64,000 bases of DNA from assembly GCA_024305405.1 (NCBI GenBank), contig JAKNDB010000076.1, positions 62,001-126,000 on the forward strand. Direction: 5' to 3'. The notes below the pieces were generated by a model. The model did no database searches and had not been told where the DNA came from. It was given only the letters and a program-made list of their open reading frames with translations. The position numbers and the translations under genes are program-made. Positions within the stretch are counted from its first letter, which is position 1. Every line of letters starts with the position of its first letter. Shown piece by piece: positions 13,666-26,027 of the stretch. The DNA comes from Dirofilaria immitis. Lineage: Eukaryota > Nematoda > Chromadorea > Rhabditida > Onchocercidae.

Positions 13666-15169
13666 TTTTCAAATGTAGTAGGAGTTTTCAAATTCCTAAA
13701 AGCAGAAGATTGTTGAAACTTTGTTTCAGTAATCATATATTGCATCTTTTGATAATGGAAAATGACATACATTTTCTGTTATTGCATTTCCTGTTATTAC
13801 ATTTCCTGTTATTGTTATTGCGAATTGAATCATGAAGAAGCTCGCAATATAAAACACTAAACTATCGACATCGATGATTTGATGATAGGTTGTGACATAT
13901 GAATAAAAATTTTAATGTTTTGTACTTCTTCCATATTAAGGAAAACTAGCGGTAGTGAGACTTCATTATATGAATTAAGAATAATCAAAATTAATTGATA
14001 TTATTCTAAGTAAATTGACAATAATCGAAGTGAATTTATAGTAATTAGAAATAAGATTTTCTTTTATATAATTGTTTAATAATTTTTGGAAAATTATTCA
14101 ATTATCTGATGCACATAAAGCTTTAAAATTGTGAAAAATTTGAAAGAGCTTGAATGAATTGCTTATTACGCAATTATCTCATATTTTTATTTTATTATCG
14201 AGTAATAATTAATATTCCTGAAATAAAGTTAATTTTATTTTTCATCAATATCTCACAGTTTAAGCATAAATCATGTATACAAGTAGCTAAAAGTTCATAC
14301 TGTCGCTAATCTTCTTTAATCGTGACAAAGATTAAGGGTTTTTTCTGCCTTTCAATGGTTGCAACTCAAACTTAGAAATTAAACCTTTATAATAACGATA
14401 AACTCGACAATACACTAATGGACGCAGTGATTATAATATCAGTAAAACAAATTCAATGATATTAATGAGACAGTTTTAATGATGACATCATAAAACAAAG
14501 AAAAGGGAGACCAATAACGTTTGATATGATCCATAAAACCGAATATCTTCGTTGTTCAGAACTTTCTTCCCTAGCGTTCTACAAGAAATAGCGCATTTGT
14601 TAGCACGTGTGAAATGGAGCTCTTTTTAGAGCTCGTAGATAAATAAGGTCGAACAATTTTAGCTCGCATTATACATTGCATAGCAAATCCGTAAATCCAG
14701 AACAAAAGATTGTTCTGTTTTTAATTTGCATTGATAGAAGATATGGTTCACTTTCCAATTTGAAAACAATACACGATTACACCGCTCTGATCTTTTTCTT
14801 CATCTTAACTAAAATTCTCGCATAATTTTCTACGTTTCGTTGCCAGAATTATATGAAATAATCTTTATGATAATAAAAGTGTAATTTATTTCATTATAGC
14901 AAAAGACAAGAAGCTTTACATGATAAGTAAGCATCGAAAATGATGTATAACGAGAGAATCGAACAAACAGATAATAGCAACAACGTGAAAACAATTTAAT
15001 AATTATAGTGATCCATTGCATTTCATTTGATCGGTTTTCGGAATATTGTATAAAAATTTCCAATGTGAAAAAATTTAATAAATGTTTAGAAACAAATATT
15101 AAAAATATTGTATTGATTTTATTCTGATGGATGACAATGAACTCAATTATAACTTAAATTATATTAAAA
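13666..15169. other. AT-rich spacer, no gene seen
   Basis: Contains a short tandem of TTTCCTGTTATT near 13785-13815. Nothing else could be recognised. Confidence 0.4.
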
Positions 15170-15669
15170 AAATGAAATTGCAGAAGCGTTTCTCTGTGTT
15201 ACCGAGCCTTGATCAAGGTAATTGTTTCTCATATGTGACGATAACCAGTGATAATCAAAATTTGATAGGAAGTTCGATTTAATATGTAGCACTATGGTAT
15301 CAACAAGGTGAACCAATTATGGGTAGAATATGGAAAGATAAAAATGGAAAAGTTGCGGCAGCATTTGGATGGAATGGACATGAATATCGTGATAAGATTG
15401 GTTCGTTGCAAGTTTTAATCGAACTTGGAGAACATATACGTGGCTATGATTACTCTTGGCAACCATTCTCGATATGCGGTACATTCGGTGAAAAGAATGG
15501 CTTCCGGTATATGTCGATTATAAAGGAATCATTTCACCATGCGTCATCACATGGGAAGGAAAACAAATCCTTGGAAAAGTTGATATTCGTAATGAAAAAG
15601 CAAGCGCAGCATTTACGGGTAAAGAAAATATAATAATTGGACCTAATGTACAACCATAATTGGTGTTAT
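15170..15669 (+). CDS. Unrecognised small protein gene, two exons, frame-damaged
   Basis: Exon 1 (15170-15215) starts MKLQKRFSVLPSLDQ and ends at GTAATT. Exon 2 starts at about 15287 after TATGTAG, and the G plus CA junction keeps phase. It encodes a compact protein rich in Trp, Gly and Tyr (ALWYQQGEPIMGRIW, FGWNGHEYRDKIGSLQVL, GYDYSWQPF). After about 15507 the coherent reading moves to another frame (DYKGIISPCVITWEGK, LGKVDIRNEKASAAF, IIIGPNVQP). One extra G at 15506-15507 would join them, the same kind of one-base deficit seen in other genes here. A TAA at about 15657 ends the frame; reading on gives five codons and a second stop at 15667-15669. I do not recognise the family. No signal peptide or membrane segment is visible, so a soluble beta-rich domain is a guess. 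Confidence 0.55.
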
Positions 15670-16194
15670 GTCGCTAAGCAAGACCAGGATATAAATTCGA
15701 ATAATTTTTTTCCTTCTATTAAAGCTAATTAAAAGGTGAGTGGAAACTAAATGAATTTTGTTTAAAGCAGTAAGTAATCAATTCATTTTTATTACTTTGG
15801 ATGCAGCTATTACTCTTATTGTAATTTCAGTTTGTTTTATGTGAAGCATGAAACAGAATAAAATAATAATAGAAATTATCTCAAATTAAAAATAATTAGA
15901 ACATGCCGAAGAAGACGATAAGTACGGCAACATACTTTTCACGAATCAGGTAAGAAAATAGTTCACTTTAAGATGTACATATTTAAATTGATTACATCAA
16001 CATCCAATTTTCGCTTGTTGTAATTTTAGTCATTGTTAATTGCTTCAATATTTTTTATAAAAATGGATTTATAAAAAGTTTTCATCTCTTTTTAATGAGA
16101 CATGTAGAACTTCACTTTCATAGCAGGTTTATAATAAATGGAATTGTTAATATAATAAGTCCGAGTTTGAAATTAAGTTCGGGTTTTATTTATA

Positions 16195-16200
16195 AATTGA
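16195..16200 (-). promoter_or_regulatory. Candidate polyadenylation signal for EXOC3
   Basis: TTTATT on the plus strand is AATAAA on the minus strand, about 175 bases beyond the EXOC3 stop codon. Confidence 0.4.
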
Positions 16201-16373
16201 ACGATTCTAGACAATGCAATGTTTTCTCCGATTAGTTACACCAGGAAAATATGTCATGACAGTCTCTACAGGCCTATCAAAAATTTTCATAAATCTGTAT
16301 ATGATTTCCAATTGTGCGAATTTTATACTATTCCAAAAATAATTAGCTGTATTTAATATATAATAATAATAAC

Positions 16374-19300
16374 TTATATAAATTTGACAAATATATGTTC
16401 CATTGTATCTTCTAAACCAAATATTCTTTTTGGTCCTGTTTTGTAAGCTTGGAACAATTTTGAAAATACGGCATCTCCCTTCGGATGATGTTTTACGTGT
16501 CCGATCATGTCTTCTGCCATCGCTCTATAAAGGGAAAAAACTATCCAGATATTAAATTAAAGAAATTTTTTCAACAAAATAGTATGATTACTAAAAAACG
16601 ATTGATAGGAAACAACTAACTCTTGCTATCCATCAAGCTGAAAAGTTTTCTGTCATGTCAATATAGAAAATTGGTCAAACGTTGCAGACTCGAATGCAGC
16701 TCATTCTTTTACATATTAGAAGTAAGACTACAAATCTGCGTTTAAAAAAAAATATTTCAAAAAATAAGCAGAAAAAATTTATTTTCGGCTGTTATTATAT
16801 GTCCTTTGCTGAAACTAATGTCTTGTTTTTCTTTTTTATAAATGATTCTTCTTTGATTAAGTTAATTAAATTATACCAGAATAACGCATCAACTACGGAA
16901 AAGAGAAAGGAAAATTAAAAATTAAAGATGGAATTTCGTTTCAGATAAGTCAAAACTTTCAGATAAGTAATAAGTACTACCGGTTTGTATGGAAGTAAAA
17001 TTCGGATACACGGACAATTACTGGAAACCATGAATGCTTTATCCAGAAAAATCAAAAATAAAAATGTAGTATTAGTGTAATTCAGTAGCATGACAACTTT
17101 TAGCCCTTCCATAAATTCAAATTCTCCTTTCATCGGATTTCACAAAACAACATTCCATTTTTTAATCATTTAAAAATGTTTCCAGTCCTTTCCGTTTTTC
17201 CAGTGATTTCAATTCCACTTTAACAGAATTGTAACTTCTTTAATAGTTCATAAAAAATATGAATAACCGTCCAATTTGTAACATGCTGAAATATATTAGA
17301 TTTTGCAGATTTTAGTCAAAACTAGGATTTTAAATGATTAAAAATAGCATTTTCAAATTGTCAAAATTAAGATTTCTGATTTTTTAAATATAATATTTAT
17401 TAGAAACGGAAGAATCTACTACTCATTTCGTACAATGAAATAAGTAACTTTGCTTCTATTCCGTCAAATCGAATTGGTATTATAAGCATTTCGAAATCAT
17501 TAACTCTAAAAAAGAGTATTTTAAATTATTAAAGTAGAATAGCATTTTAGAAGCATTATAACGGGAAATTAGAGTGAAGCTATAGACAATTTATCGAATC
17601 CGCAATTTTGTAAAACTATGCTTGAAAACATTTAAAAAATATCTCACAATAATTTAAGCAACATAATAACAAAAAAGTTTCGAATAACATTATAAACTTT
17701 CAATACACAAATCTATGAACTAAATAACTTCAAAACACAATTAAAAGAGGAATTATAAAGAATAACCACAATGTCAATCAATAAAAAAATTAAAGAAAAG
17801 GAATATATTTTCTATATTCTTTCTCAGAAAAAATATAGAAAATATAGAAAAGACGTATATAGAAAAGACAAGAAAGATGTGCGAAATGAATAAAAAGGAG
17901 AATATATTTAGAAAAGAGACAAAACTACTGCTATAAAATTTCTGCTCCAAGAAATGTGCCTTTATTAATTAACTATTTCAAAAATCAAAAATGTAAGAAT
18001 TTACCTTGCTTCTACACGTCCCATATCTTCACGAGTTTGTATTAAGGCGCTGAGAAGTTCCACGTGCATATCGGGAAATTTGCGAACTAATGTTGTTGTC
18101 TCCAGAGCTAATAAGCTTTTATCTCGAAGACTAAGTACATCTGACATGGCTGCGAGAATGACTGTTAAGTCGGTAAACTGCAATAAGCAATTTTAATTGT
18201 GATGAATTAATTTTAAAAGTGAAGCGAAATAATTACTAAATTACTCGTCATTTCAATTAAATTTCATAATAACTTTCAATTTTCATCGCTTGTGATTGCA
18301 TCTATTGTGGATGATGCATGCGGCATTAATTGATACATGGTGATTCCAGCAAAAACCCGAAATATCTCGCAAAAAAGAAAACTAAGACACCGTTACATCA
18401 ACACCATCCAAAAGTTTTGAAAAAGCTGCGCTATTCGCTCGCCATCACGTTTCAATAATTTAGATGCTCCATAACGATCGTCATAATTTGCAAGTGATAA
18501 TCGCCTGAAAAAATCAAAAAATATTCATGAAACTGCAAACAAAATCAGTTATACATACTTCTATTAATATTTTAGATAAAGAATAAAGATAATGCAATAT
18601 ACAACTAACGAATCAAATAAATGTAGAGAGAGAGCTGATATTATGAACTGTTCCTTTACAAAAAAAAAAAATCGATTTCAGTGTACTGTGGATCAAAATA
18701 CAAGAAAAATTTCTTCCCTCACTATAAAAATTTTGAAATGTAATCACTTCTGTTTTGAAGAATCACTTGTTTAAATTTTATAAGTTTTTGAGAAAATTTG
18801 ACCTATTATCAATGCCAATCATATATTCACCAATAATTTTGTATTGTATTTCCATTAGCAGGGCGCATCGAATATGGGGTCGGAGATGTCGGTGATCACT
18901 ATAATAATCCGCGATTGTCATACAGATCGTTTCTAAAGCTGATGATCCACCAAGCCTTAAATTTCGAAAATTGGAAAAGAGCAATCTGCAGGATGTGTCA
19001 AATTCCATCTGCAGGATGTGTCAAATTAACAAATTAGAAATGATTTATCTATTTTAATCTCATAATATTTATGGCACCAAGTGAAGTTTTTGGTGTTCAA
19101 CAATTCACTTTGCTTAATCGATTTTTTCGCTCTTTCCAACATTCCTAATCTCAATATTTCAATGCGTTTTAATGTTGTAAACTATTTTATATCCTTATCC
19201 ATATATATGAAAATGAATTCGAATGCACAGAAATGTGATTTTCTTGCAATGTCTGATTTAACTATTCATCATCACATGCATTTAATGTTATGTAGAACCA

Positions 19301-22300
19301 AAACCTGGAAAATCATATACAGCTTCAATCATAATTCTTCTCCGTAAACGGTTCAAACAATAGTACTTAATGATGAGTTGATTACGCTCGATGGTATCGC
19401 AGCTACGATTAGACTTTTTTAAGACCGTACTGTATGAATAAATTCAGCATAGCACTAAACTTCTAGCAAAAGGCTCATGTTTGAACAATCACTAATTCTC
19501 AAAAAAATAAACAAAATACCATCTTTTTGTTAAGATCTCAGGAAGATGTGGAGCAATATCTTCATTGACTTCATCAAGCAAGGTGCCAACACTGAAAATA
19601 GGTACAATTTTGGTCTGAAATAGACAAAGTAAGAAGTACAAAAAAATGAAAGTTGTAAATTTGACAGATTTTTAACAACTGCATGATTTAATTAAAGCAA
19701 AAATGTATTAATGTTGCTGACTCATTTATCATCTTATATCATAAAACGAATTAAAAAACTGACGCCGATTGCATCCCGATATTCCATCGCTTCTTCAGTT
19801 GATCAATTTTATCAAGTAATGCTTGTCTCGAAACTATCATTATAGATGAACTTCTACTGAACTGCGCTGAACTAGGAGCGTCAACATTCCATAAATCCGA
19901 TGGTGAAACATCCGCTTCCATTGTTAGTCTTATATGTTGCTTTAATTTTTCCGTTGATTCTGTACATATGTCCAAATTGTTGGCCACCGCAATCTGTGAA
20001 TCAAAGAATTTTTTTGTGAATATGAAAAAAGTTTTCCTAATTACTATTAAATGTTAATTAAATTTTCAGAAGGGAAAATATCACGCCATAGTGCAATTTA
20101 TTCGCATTAAAGAAAAAAACATTATGTAACAGTACTGAAAATGTAATGTATTGTGAAGGAATTATGATTTTCTTTCGGAAATTTACCATTGTGGCAGTAA
20201 ACTCTTTGAAACGGCTGCGATTTTCGAAATGTTTAGTTTTGTAAGCTGCAGCAGCATCTGGAAACTTTTTTGTTTCAAGAATTTCTGCACAATTATATAT
20301 AAAAATAAATGTTGGCTTTGCGAAAAAAATTAAAATCATTATATTCGGTAATCAGATAAATAGGTGGATGGTTAAAATAATCGAAGAAAATATGCAAAAT
20401 ATATTACGCTGAAATTGTACCTTTATATTTGTTTGCAAAATTAAGGAATTCATCGACACTAACTTCGACAACATTTGGTATGATATCATGGGAAACTTCT
20501 TTGTTAGTGAAATCTGGAAAAATAAAATTAATCTATAAATTTTTAAGCAAAATAACATAGTTCATACAAATTAAAACAGAAAAAACGCACTGTATCTTCA
20601 ATCATTCCAAATAGAATGCTTGGCAATTGTGTATAAAAATATCCTAATCTCTCCTCTTCTGGATGTACATCTTTGTACCAGTCCTAGAATACAATTATTT
20701 AAAAAAATATACTGTTTATTTAAAAAAAAAGAAAGAAAGAACGAATTCTTTAAATTTAAAGATTGAAAGTCAGAAAAATAGATGTTTGATTCATGCAGCA
20801 TAATAATCATACTTACATCACTAGCATAAATTGATGAGAACTAACATCTTTCTCTTGCATTAAAGTTTTTTCTAGCCATTCATGCATATCTCGCCGAGTT
20901 AATTCAATGAATCTGAATAGAAAATATTAAAACTGGATTTGATTGGTTTTTACTGAAATATTTTTGTGCTATAATTGTTGAATTACTAACATAAGCAACA
21001 ATTCGAAGATAAAAATTGTTTTTAAAAATTCATTTCTGTTTCAGATCAAACAACAGAAAGCAATAGTTTGAAAAGGTGAAAGTTCATTCCAATTTGACTG
21101 TGTGTTAAAATAATTTAAATTTTGAATAGCTCAACCTATCACAAAGTTCAGTAATGGTGGACTTTGACAAAAGCGGATGATCAGCTAATAATGCTGCAGT
21201 GTTGATTTGCAATCGTGGATTTCCCAAAATTTGTTCACTGCTGAAATACGTTAATATGAATCAGTTTTAAGATTCACAGAAGATGAATAATGAAAAAAAT
21301 CTTTGAAACCCACCCATAAGAATTAATCCAATTAAGCAGCTGGACGAGCTCATTTTTTTCCAGTTTATCTGAAGCGATTTCACGAAGCTGGAAAAAAGAA
21401 AAACAAAACTAACTGATTTAATAAATCTCGTGCTTTTTAAAAAAATGACCAAATCGCTTGGATTAAAGCTAATACGACTAACCATTCAATCCTATATTTT
21501 TCATATATGATAATAACGCAAAATAAAAAGGCACTAAACTATAGAAATTGGAAAAAAGACAGTCTTGGACAACTAGAATTTAAAAGAACAAAAAAAAAAC
21601 GAACACGCCCCGATAAGAGATTATGGTACATGGATACAAAACGATCATATATTCCGTAAGATGGTGGAAAACACGGTGAGGCTGCGCTTTTCGCCACCAT
21701 CAAATCATCCACCAATACGAGACGGCAAACTTCCAAATATCTAAAATAGCAATGGACAATGACCTTGCACGTTTAAAACATTACAAAATTGTAACATTTA
21801 TGACACTAAAAATCAATCGAAAATTTAATCAGCTGCAATACATAATTTGAGATATCAAAAAAATAAAGTCATTTGGCCATAAAAGCTAACAATATAATGA
21901 GAAAAATTTTTAAAGAACATAACTTTTCAATGATTCAGCATAAAACATTAAGCAGTATCCAGATTTTAACCCCAAATAATCCAATACATTTAATCCAAAA
22001 ATTACCTAGCAAGCCACTGTCTATTAAGCGATCGGTCTTCCAACTGATTACCTTCGATTCGTTGTTTTACCGTGCTAGCAATTACTTCCAAACATTTTTG
22101 ACGCCATTTACGAGGTCTGCCAGGCGGCATAAAATCATTGGTAGATGATCGTCGATCCGCATAGTATTGATCGACCCTGATATTAGTTCAGAAAAAATGG
22201 AAATCAATGAAACATAATGAAAGAATAAATCATAATAAAAATTGTTACTATCATTAGTAATGAAAGTTAAATTAGAGATTACGAGTTATATCGAAACTTG

Positions 22301-24115
22301 ATTATATCATCATCAATAGCTACACTGCATCTGAATGATCGGATAAATCTAGTCCTGTTGAAAAAAACTGATGAATTTAAATAAAAATTCAAAAAAAATT
22401 AGAAATAAATGTAAGTGTTCTTAAATACCTCTCTTCACGTTCAATGATACGAAGGGCAGTAACTAATTGCACTGGGCCCTGTTCAGTACTTCGTACTGCT
22501 TCCAGGCAGCGAGAACAGATGTACCATAACTGTTTTGCAAGTTCCTGGATAACTTTGTCAAGATCCGAAAAATATGTGTTCAGCAGCTGAAAAAAATAGT
22601 TAATTTTCTTTTTGTTAGAATGAGGACGAAAATAAAAAAAAATGCGAATCTGAAACAGAGATATCATTCCTATATGTGTAAATAAAAATTCTCAGATCAA
22701 AAACATGCATTTTTCTCGTAGTTAACATTACTTTGCTGCAATTTATGCACTTCGTACATCAAATCATCACGTGCATGCTCCATTTCCATAATACTGTAAA
22801 AAAAAAAGATAAGCTATAATTTCTTTCCCGAACTTCATTATTATCGTTAGCAACGACAGGTTAAATATTATAACTATAGCACCCATACAATATTAAGAAA
22901 ATGTGAGAAAAACAGAAAACAGAAAAAAAAAGAAAGAAAAATAGGTGACGCGCTATTTATAAACTTTAGTAAGAACTTTATCATTAATGTAAGTATCTCC
23001 GTATACCTTAAAAAAACGAAGCAGAATATTTTCATTAATCTACCAACTTTTTATGTGCTAGAAGGAGTTTACCGTCCTGGATATATTCGCGCGTTTTTTC
23101 AATTGTCTCATTAATTTCGTAAATATGCTGCAAATGTCCTAACGAAGTTGCATACTGACTATTTTTCATGTTCACCTCTCGTAACTTTGCCATTTTCTGC
23201 TTCAACTCAGGAAATGCCAGTAATGTTGAGTAAATTTCCTGCAAACTACAAAAAAACGTAAGAAGTTTCAATAGAAATATGTGCATGAAATAAGGATCAA
23301 GATAAACTCAAGCTATGAAACTTTTTTACTTCAAAATGAAATCAAATGTAACAATTCTTCTTCACTTCTATAGGTTACATTTTTCAAAATAATATTTGTC
23401 AGTATACTATTTAAAAAGATGATTGGATAACGAAGTATGTTAATTAAGCGCTGGATTCAAGTAAACTAAAAATGAATTTTCGACTTTCGACTTAAACCAA
23501 CGGACATAAACCGAATGAAATTAATCTAAACAGAAACAAATGTAGGAAAATCGTCTACTTTTAATACTTTTTCCTGGGAAAAACAGTTAAACTTAATACT
23601 TCCTAACAAAAATTGTTGGAGTCTGAAATAACTGCTAATCTAATGAATATTTCTTACCTAGTTTCAACTCCTTTAATATCCTCAACTGCTGTAGATAAAT
23701 GTCCTATAGCTGTTCGAATCCCTTCTAGTTGGGATTGTACGCCGGTTCGAAGCATTGCCTCTACAGCAGTCTGAAATATATGCATTTTAATTAACTTTTT
23801 TCATTCTCGTAAAAAGAAGAAGAAATTAAAATTCCTGTAAAATTTTACAGGAAAGCCTTTGTATCAAAATCAAACAGCGACTTAGCAAATCCTTCCAAAA
23901 TATCTAGTCACATTTTGCAGTACAATAAATAAGCAATTCCAAAATAACGCCAAAATTTGTTCGAAAAAAAACAAAGTTAACGAAATATACCTTTTTCTAT
24001 CAGCTCTTTTCTTAAATATATCCAATTTCTCTAGCTGATCTGGTCTTTGAAACATTTGCGCAACTTGTACCAATGCTGCTGCATGTGCTTCTTTTTCGAT
24101 TGCATCTACATCCAT
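16374..24115 (-). CDS. sec-6: Exocyst complex component 3 (Sec6), 19 exons
   Basis: EXOC3/Sec6 is a core subunit of the octameric exocyst, which tethers secretory vesicles to the plasma membrane. My exons (minus strand, 5' to 3') are 24115-23991, 23770-23658, 23245-23044, 22793-22727, 22586-22429, 22176-22006, 21740-21605, 21387-21314, 21240-21136, 20912-20846, 20683-20591, 20513-20421, 20284-20187, 19993-19760, 19614-19520, 18955-18803, 18504-18397, 18177-18005 and 16524-16374. Landmarks in family order are VAQMFQRPDQLEKLDIFKKR, LEGIRTAIGHLSTAVEDIK, SDLDKVIQELAKQLW, ALRIIEREER, MPPGRPRKW, LVLVDDLMVAKS, CFPPSYGIYDRF, HLPEILTKRW, LGGSSALETICMTI and LETTTLVRKFPDMH. Exon 16 uses the TTTAAG acceptor, giving KRW-LGGSS. 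One-base deficits appear at the exon 1 end (T-run 23992-23996), in exon 17 (A-run 18420-18424) and possibly at the exon 11 donor (20590). The exon 3/4 phase is unresolved. The last intron is long (about 1.5 kb). Confidence 0.95.
18984..19027 (-). repeat. 23-bp tandem duplication in an EXOC3 intron
   Basis: Two copies of an ATCTGCAGGATGTGTCAAAT-type unit lie just upstream (minus strand) of the exon 16 acceptor. Each carries a CTGCAG that looks like an acceptor, but either would give a TGA at the junction. The TTTAAG site at 18956-18961 keeps the frame. Confidence 0.75.
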
Positions 24116-26027
24116 ACTGCATTTATTTATCTGAGTTTGTTAAAATTTCGTAAGAAACATTCATTTATTTTTATTAATATGTCGTTGCCTTTTTTCGTTC
24201 TTCTAAGTTTTCATTGATTTAAGAGTGGAACGATCCCATTCTTTTCATTTTATCTCATATCTTCCAGGCATATTTGAAGATATTAAACTTTTAAATTATA
24301 TAAAAATAAGATTTAATTCGACTGATGACGAATGCAAACTTTAGTCTAAGTAACACACATTTTTGTCTTTTATTTTTTCCTATCGTAACTAGCAATAGCA
24401 TTCTCCATTATGTCTCATAACTGTTCTCAATCTATGTTGTATCCTTAGCAATTTATAACTCATTCCTCTTTCTATCATAATCATTAAAAATAAACATGTA
24501 AAAGGAAATTATTAATTAATGTCATCGGAAATTAGATATAAAAGAGATTTTTTTCTTTTTTAAATGATTATGACGTTTTCATCCATATCTCTTAGCATCA
24601 CTTTTCTACAATCCTATAAATTTGTCATGTATGTAAAAATATATAGCAAATAGCAAAAGGATAACAGAAAAGACCAAACAAATTATATTTTTATTTTCTA
24701 TGAATAAATTATTGAATTCATACACCTTTCACTGATAACTTCATTAACACGCCTTGTACTACTAAGGAATCCCTCCGCCTTGTACTACTAAGGAATCCCT
24801 CCGCCTTGTACTACTAAGGAATCACCCCTCTCCCCCTCCCCTTCCCCGTGTATGTGACAAAGCACACGTTGACCATTCACTGACTTCATACATCTATCTG
24901 TTTAATCTGACAATATATTCTTGATTCTCTCATAGTACATTATTTTACACTTCGCATCAATCACTATTTTCTCTCAAAACAACGCACTCTCTGCTGTAGG
25001 TATATTTTCTGATACTTTAGTATTTATATACTATATTTTTACAATTTTTTGTCGCTTGCTATTGCTGCAGGAGAATTAAATCAATTATTTAAAAGTGTAA
25101 TTTCAGTATTAATTATTAGAAAATAATTGCTGAAAATTGAAAATTCAAATTTGATATTCTATCTCTCATTTAATTATTTGCTAAGATTTCATTTTCCGAA
25201 TTTATGGATATTTCTTACTACATAAAATGAATGAATATTTATTATTACATTAAAATATTTGAATATTTTATTGCTTGAAAATAAAAATTGAAATTATAAA
25301 ATTTTATTTGATGTATTTTCATATTTCATTCGATTATTTATCGAAATTTATGCATATCAGTGTGATAATTATAGAAATAAATGGACAACGATGGTATTGT
25401 TATAGAGACATATTTAATTGAATTTAAATTTTATGTCTTCTTTTTAAAAATTTTTGAAGTAAATTTTTAGATAGAAGGAAGAAAACAGAAAGACATGCGG
25501 AAAATAAATCAAGAATGATCGCTCTATATTTCAGTAATAGCTAATATAGAAATATCATCGTCCATGCATTTCTTGTGAAAAATCCTTTCTGAATTGCGAC
25601 GATTATCATATGTTGGACTGCAGAATTTAGTTATCTTTTTCTTAAGGTTTCTTTGTCAAAAATTTAAATACTTATAAATTTTCATATGTTCCATATTTTC
25701 TTATGAATATTTCAGGTCTTTTTTCTATTTTTTTTTCAGTTTTTTCTTCCATCACAATGATGACGAAAGACATTTGTTTAAAAAGATATTACAGAAAAAC
25801 AAAATTTTCATAAATTTTAATTTCCATTCTTTCCGAGTAGATGATTCCTTCGGAATTATATTTCGATTTTTCAAAAACTTCTGCAAAGTTTTCAAACTTG
25901 TTATAAAAATCATTCGAAATATAATAAGAGCAGAAATTTTCATCGTCCTTATATTTCCTTAGATAAATTCAATTTACATCAGGTATGCTGACCTTGGAGA
26001 GACTCCAATAAAAATTAAGCAACAGTT
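24116..26027. other. Intergenic stretch 5' of EXOC3
   Basis: The shared upstream region of EXOC3 (minus) and the retroelement relic (plus). No gene was seen. It holds the 26-bp tandem repeat listed separately and C-rich text around 24824-24850, unusual in this AT-rich window. An EXOC3 promoter is expected here, but I see no defined motif. Confidence 0.4.
24751..24823. repeat. 26-bp tandem repeat, 2.8 copies
   Basis: The unit begins GCCTTGTACTACTAAGGAAT and ends CCCTCC. Two perfect units (24751-24776, 24777-24802) are followed by a partial third. A C-rich tract (CACCCCTCTCCCCCTCCCC) follows directly. Confidence 0.95.

Noticed and set aside
18984..19027. Alternative acceptor for EXOC3 exon 16 at the duplicated CTGCAG
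   Set aside because: Joining exon 15 there gives TG plus A, a stop; the TTTAAG site gives the conserved KRW-LGG junction in phase.
23700..23730. GTTCGAATCC, resembling a tRNA T-arm
   Set aside because: It lies within EXOC3 exon 2 coding sequence and no tRNA arms surround it.
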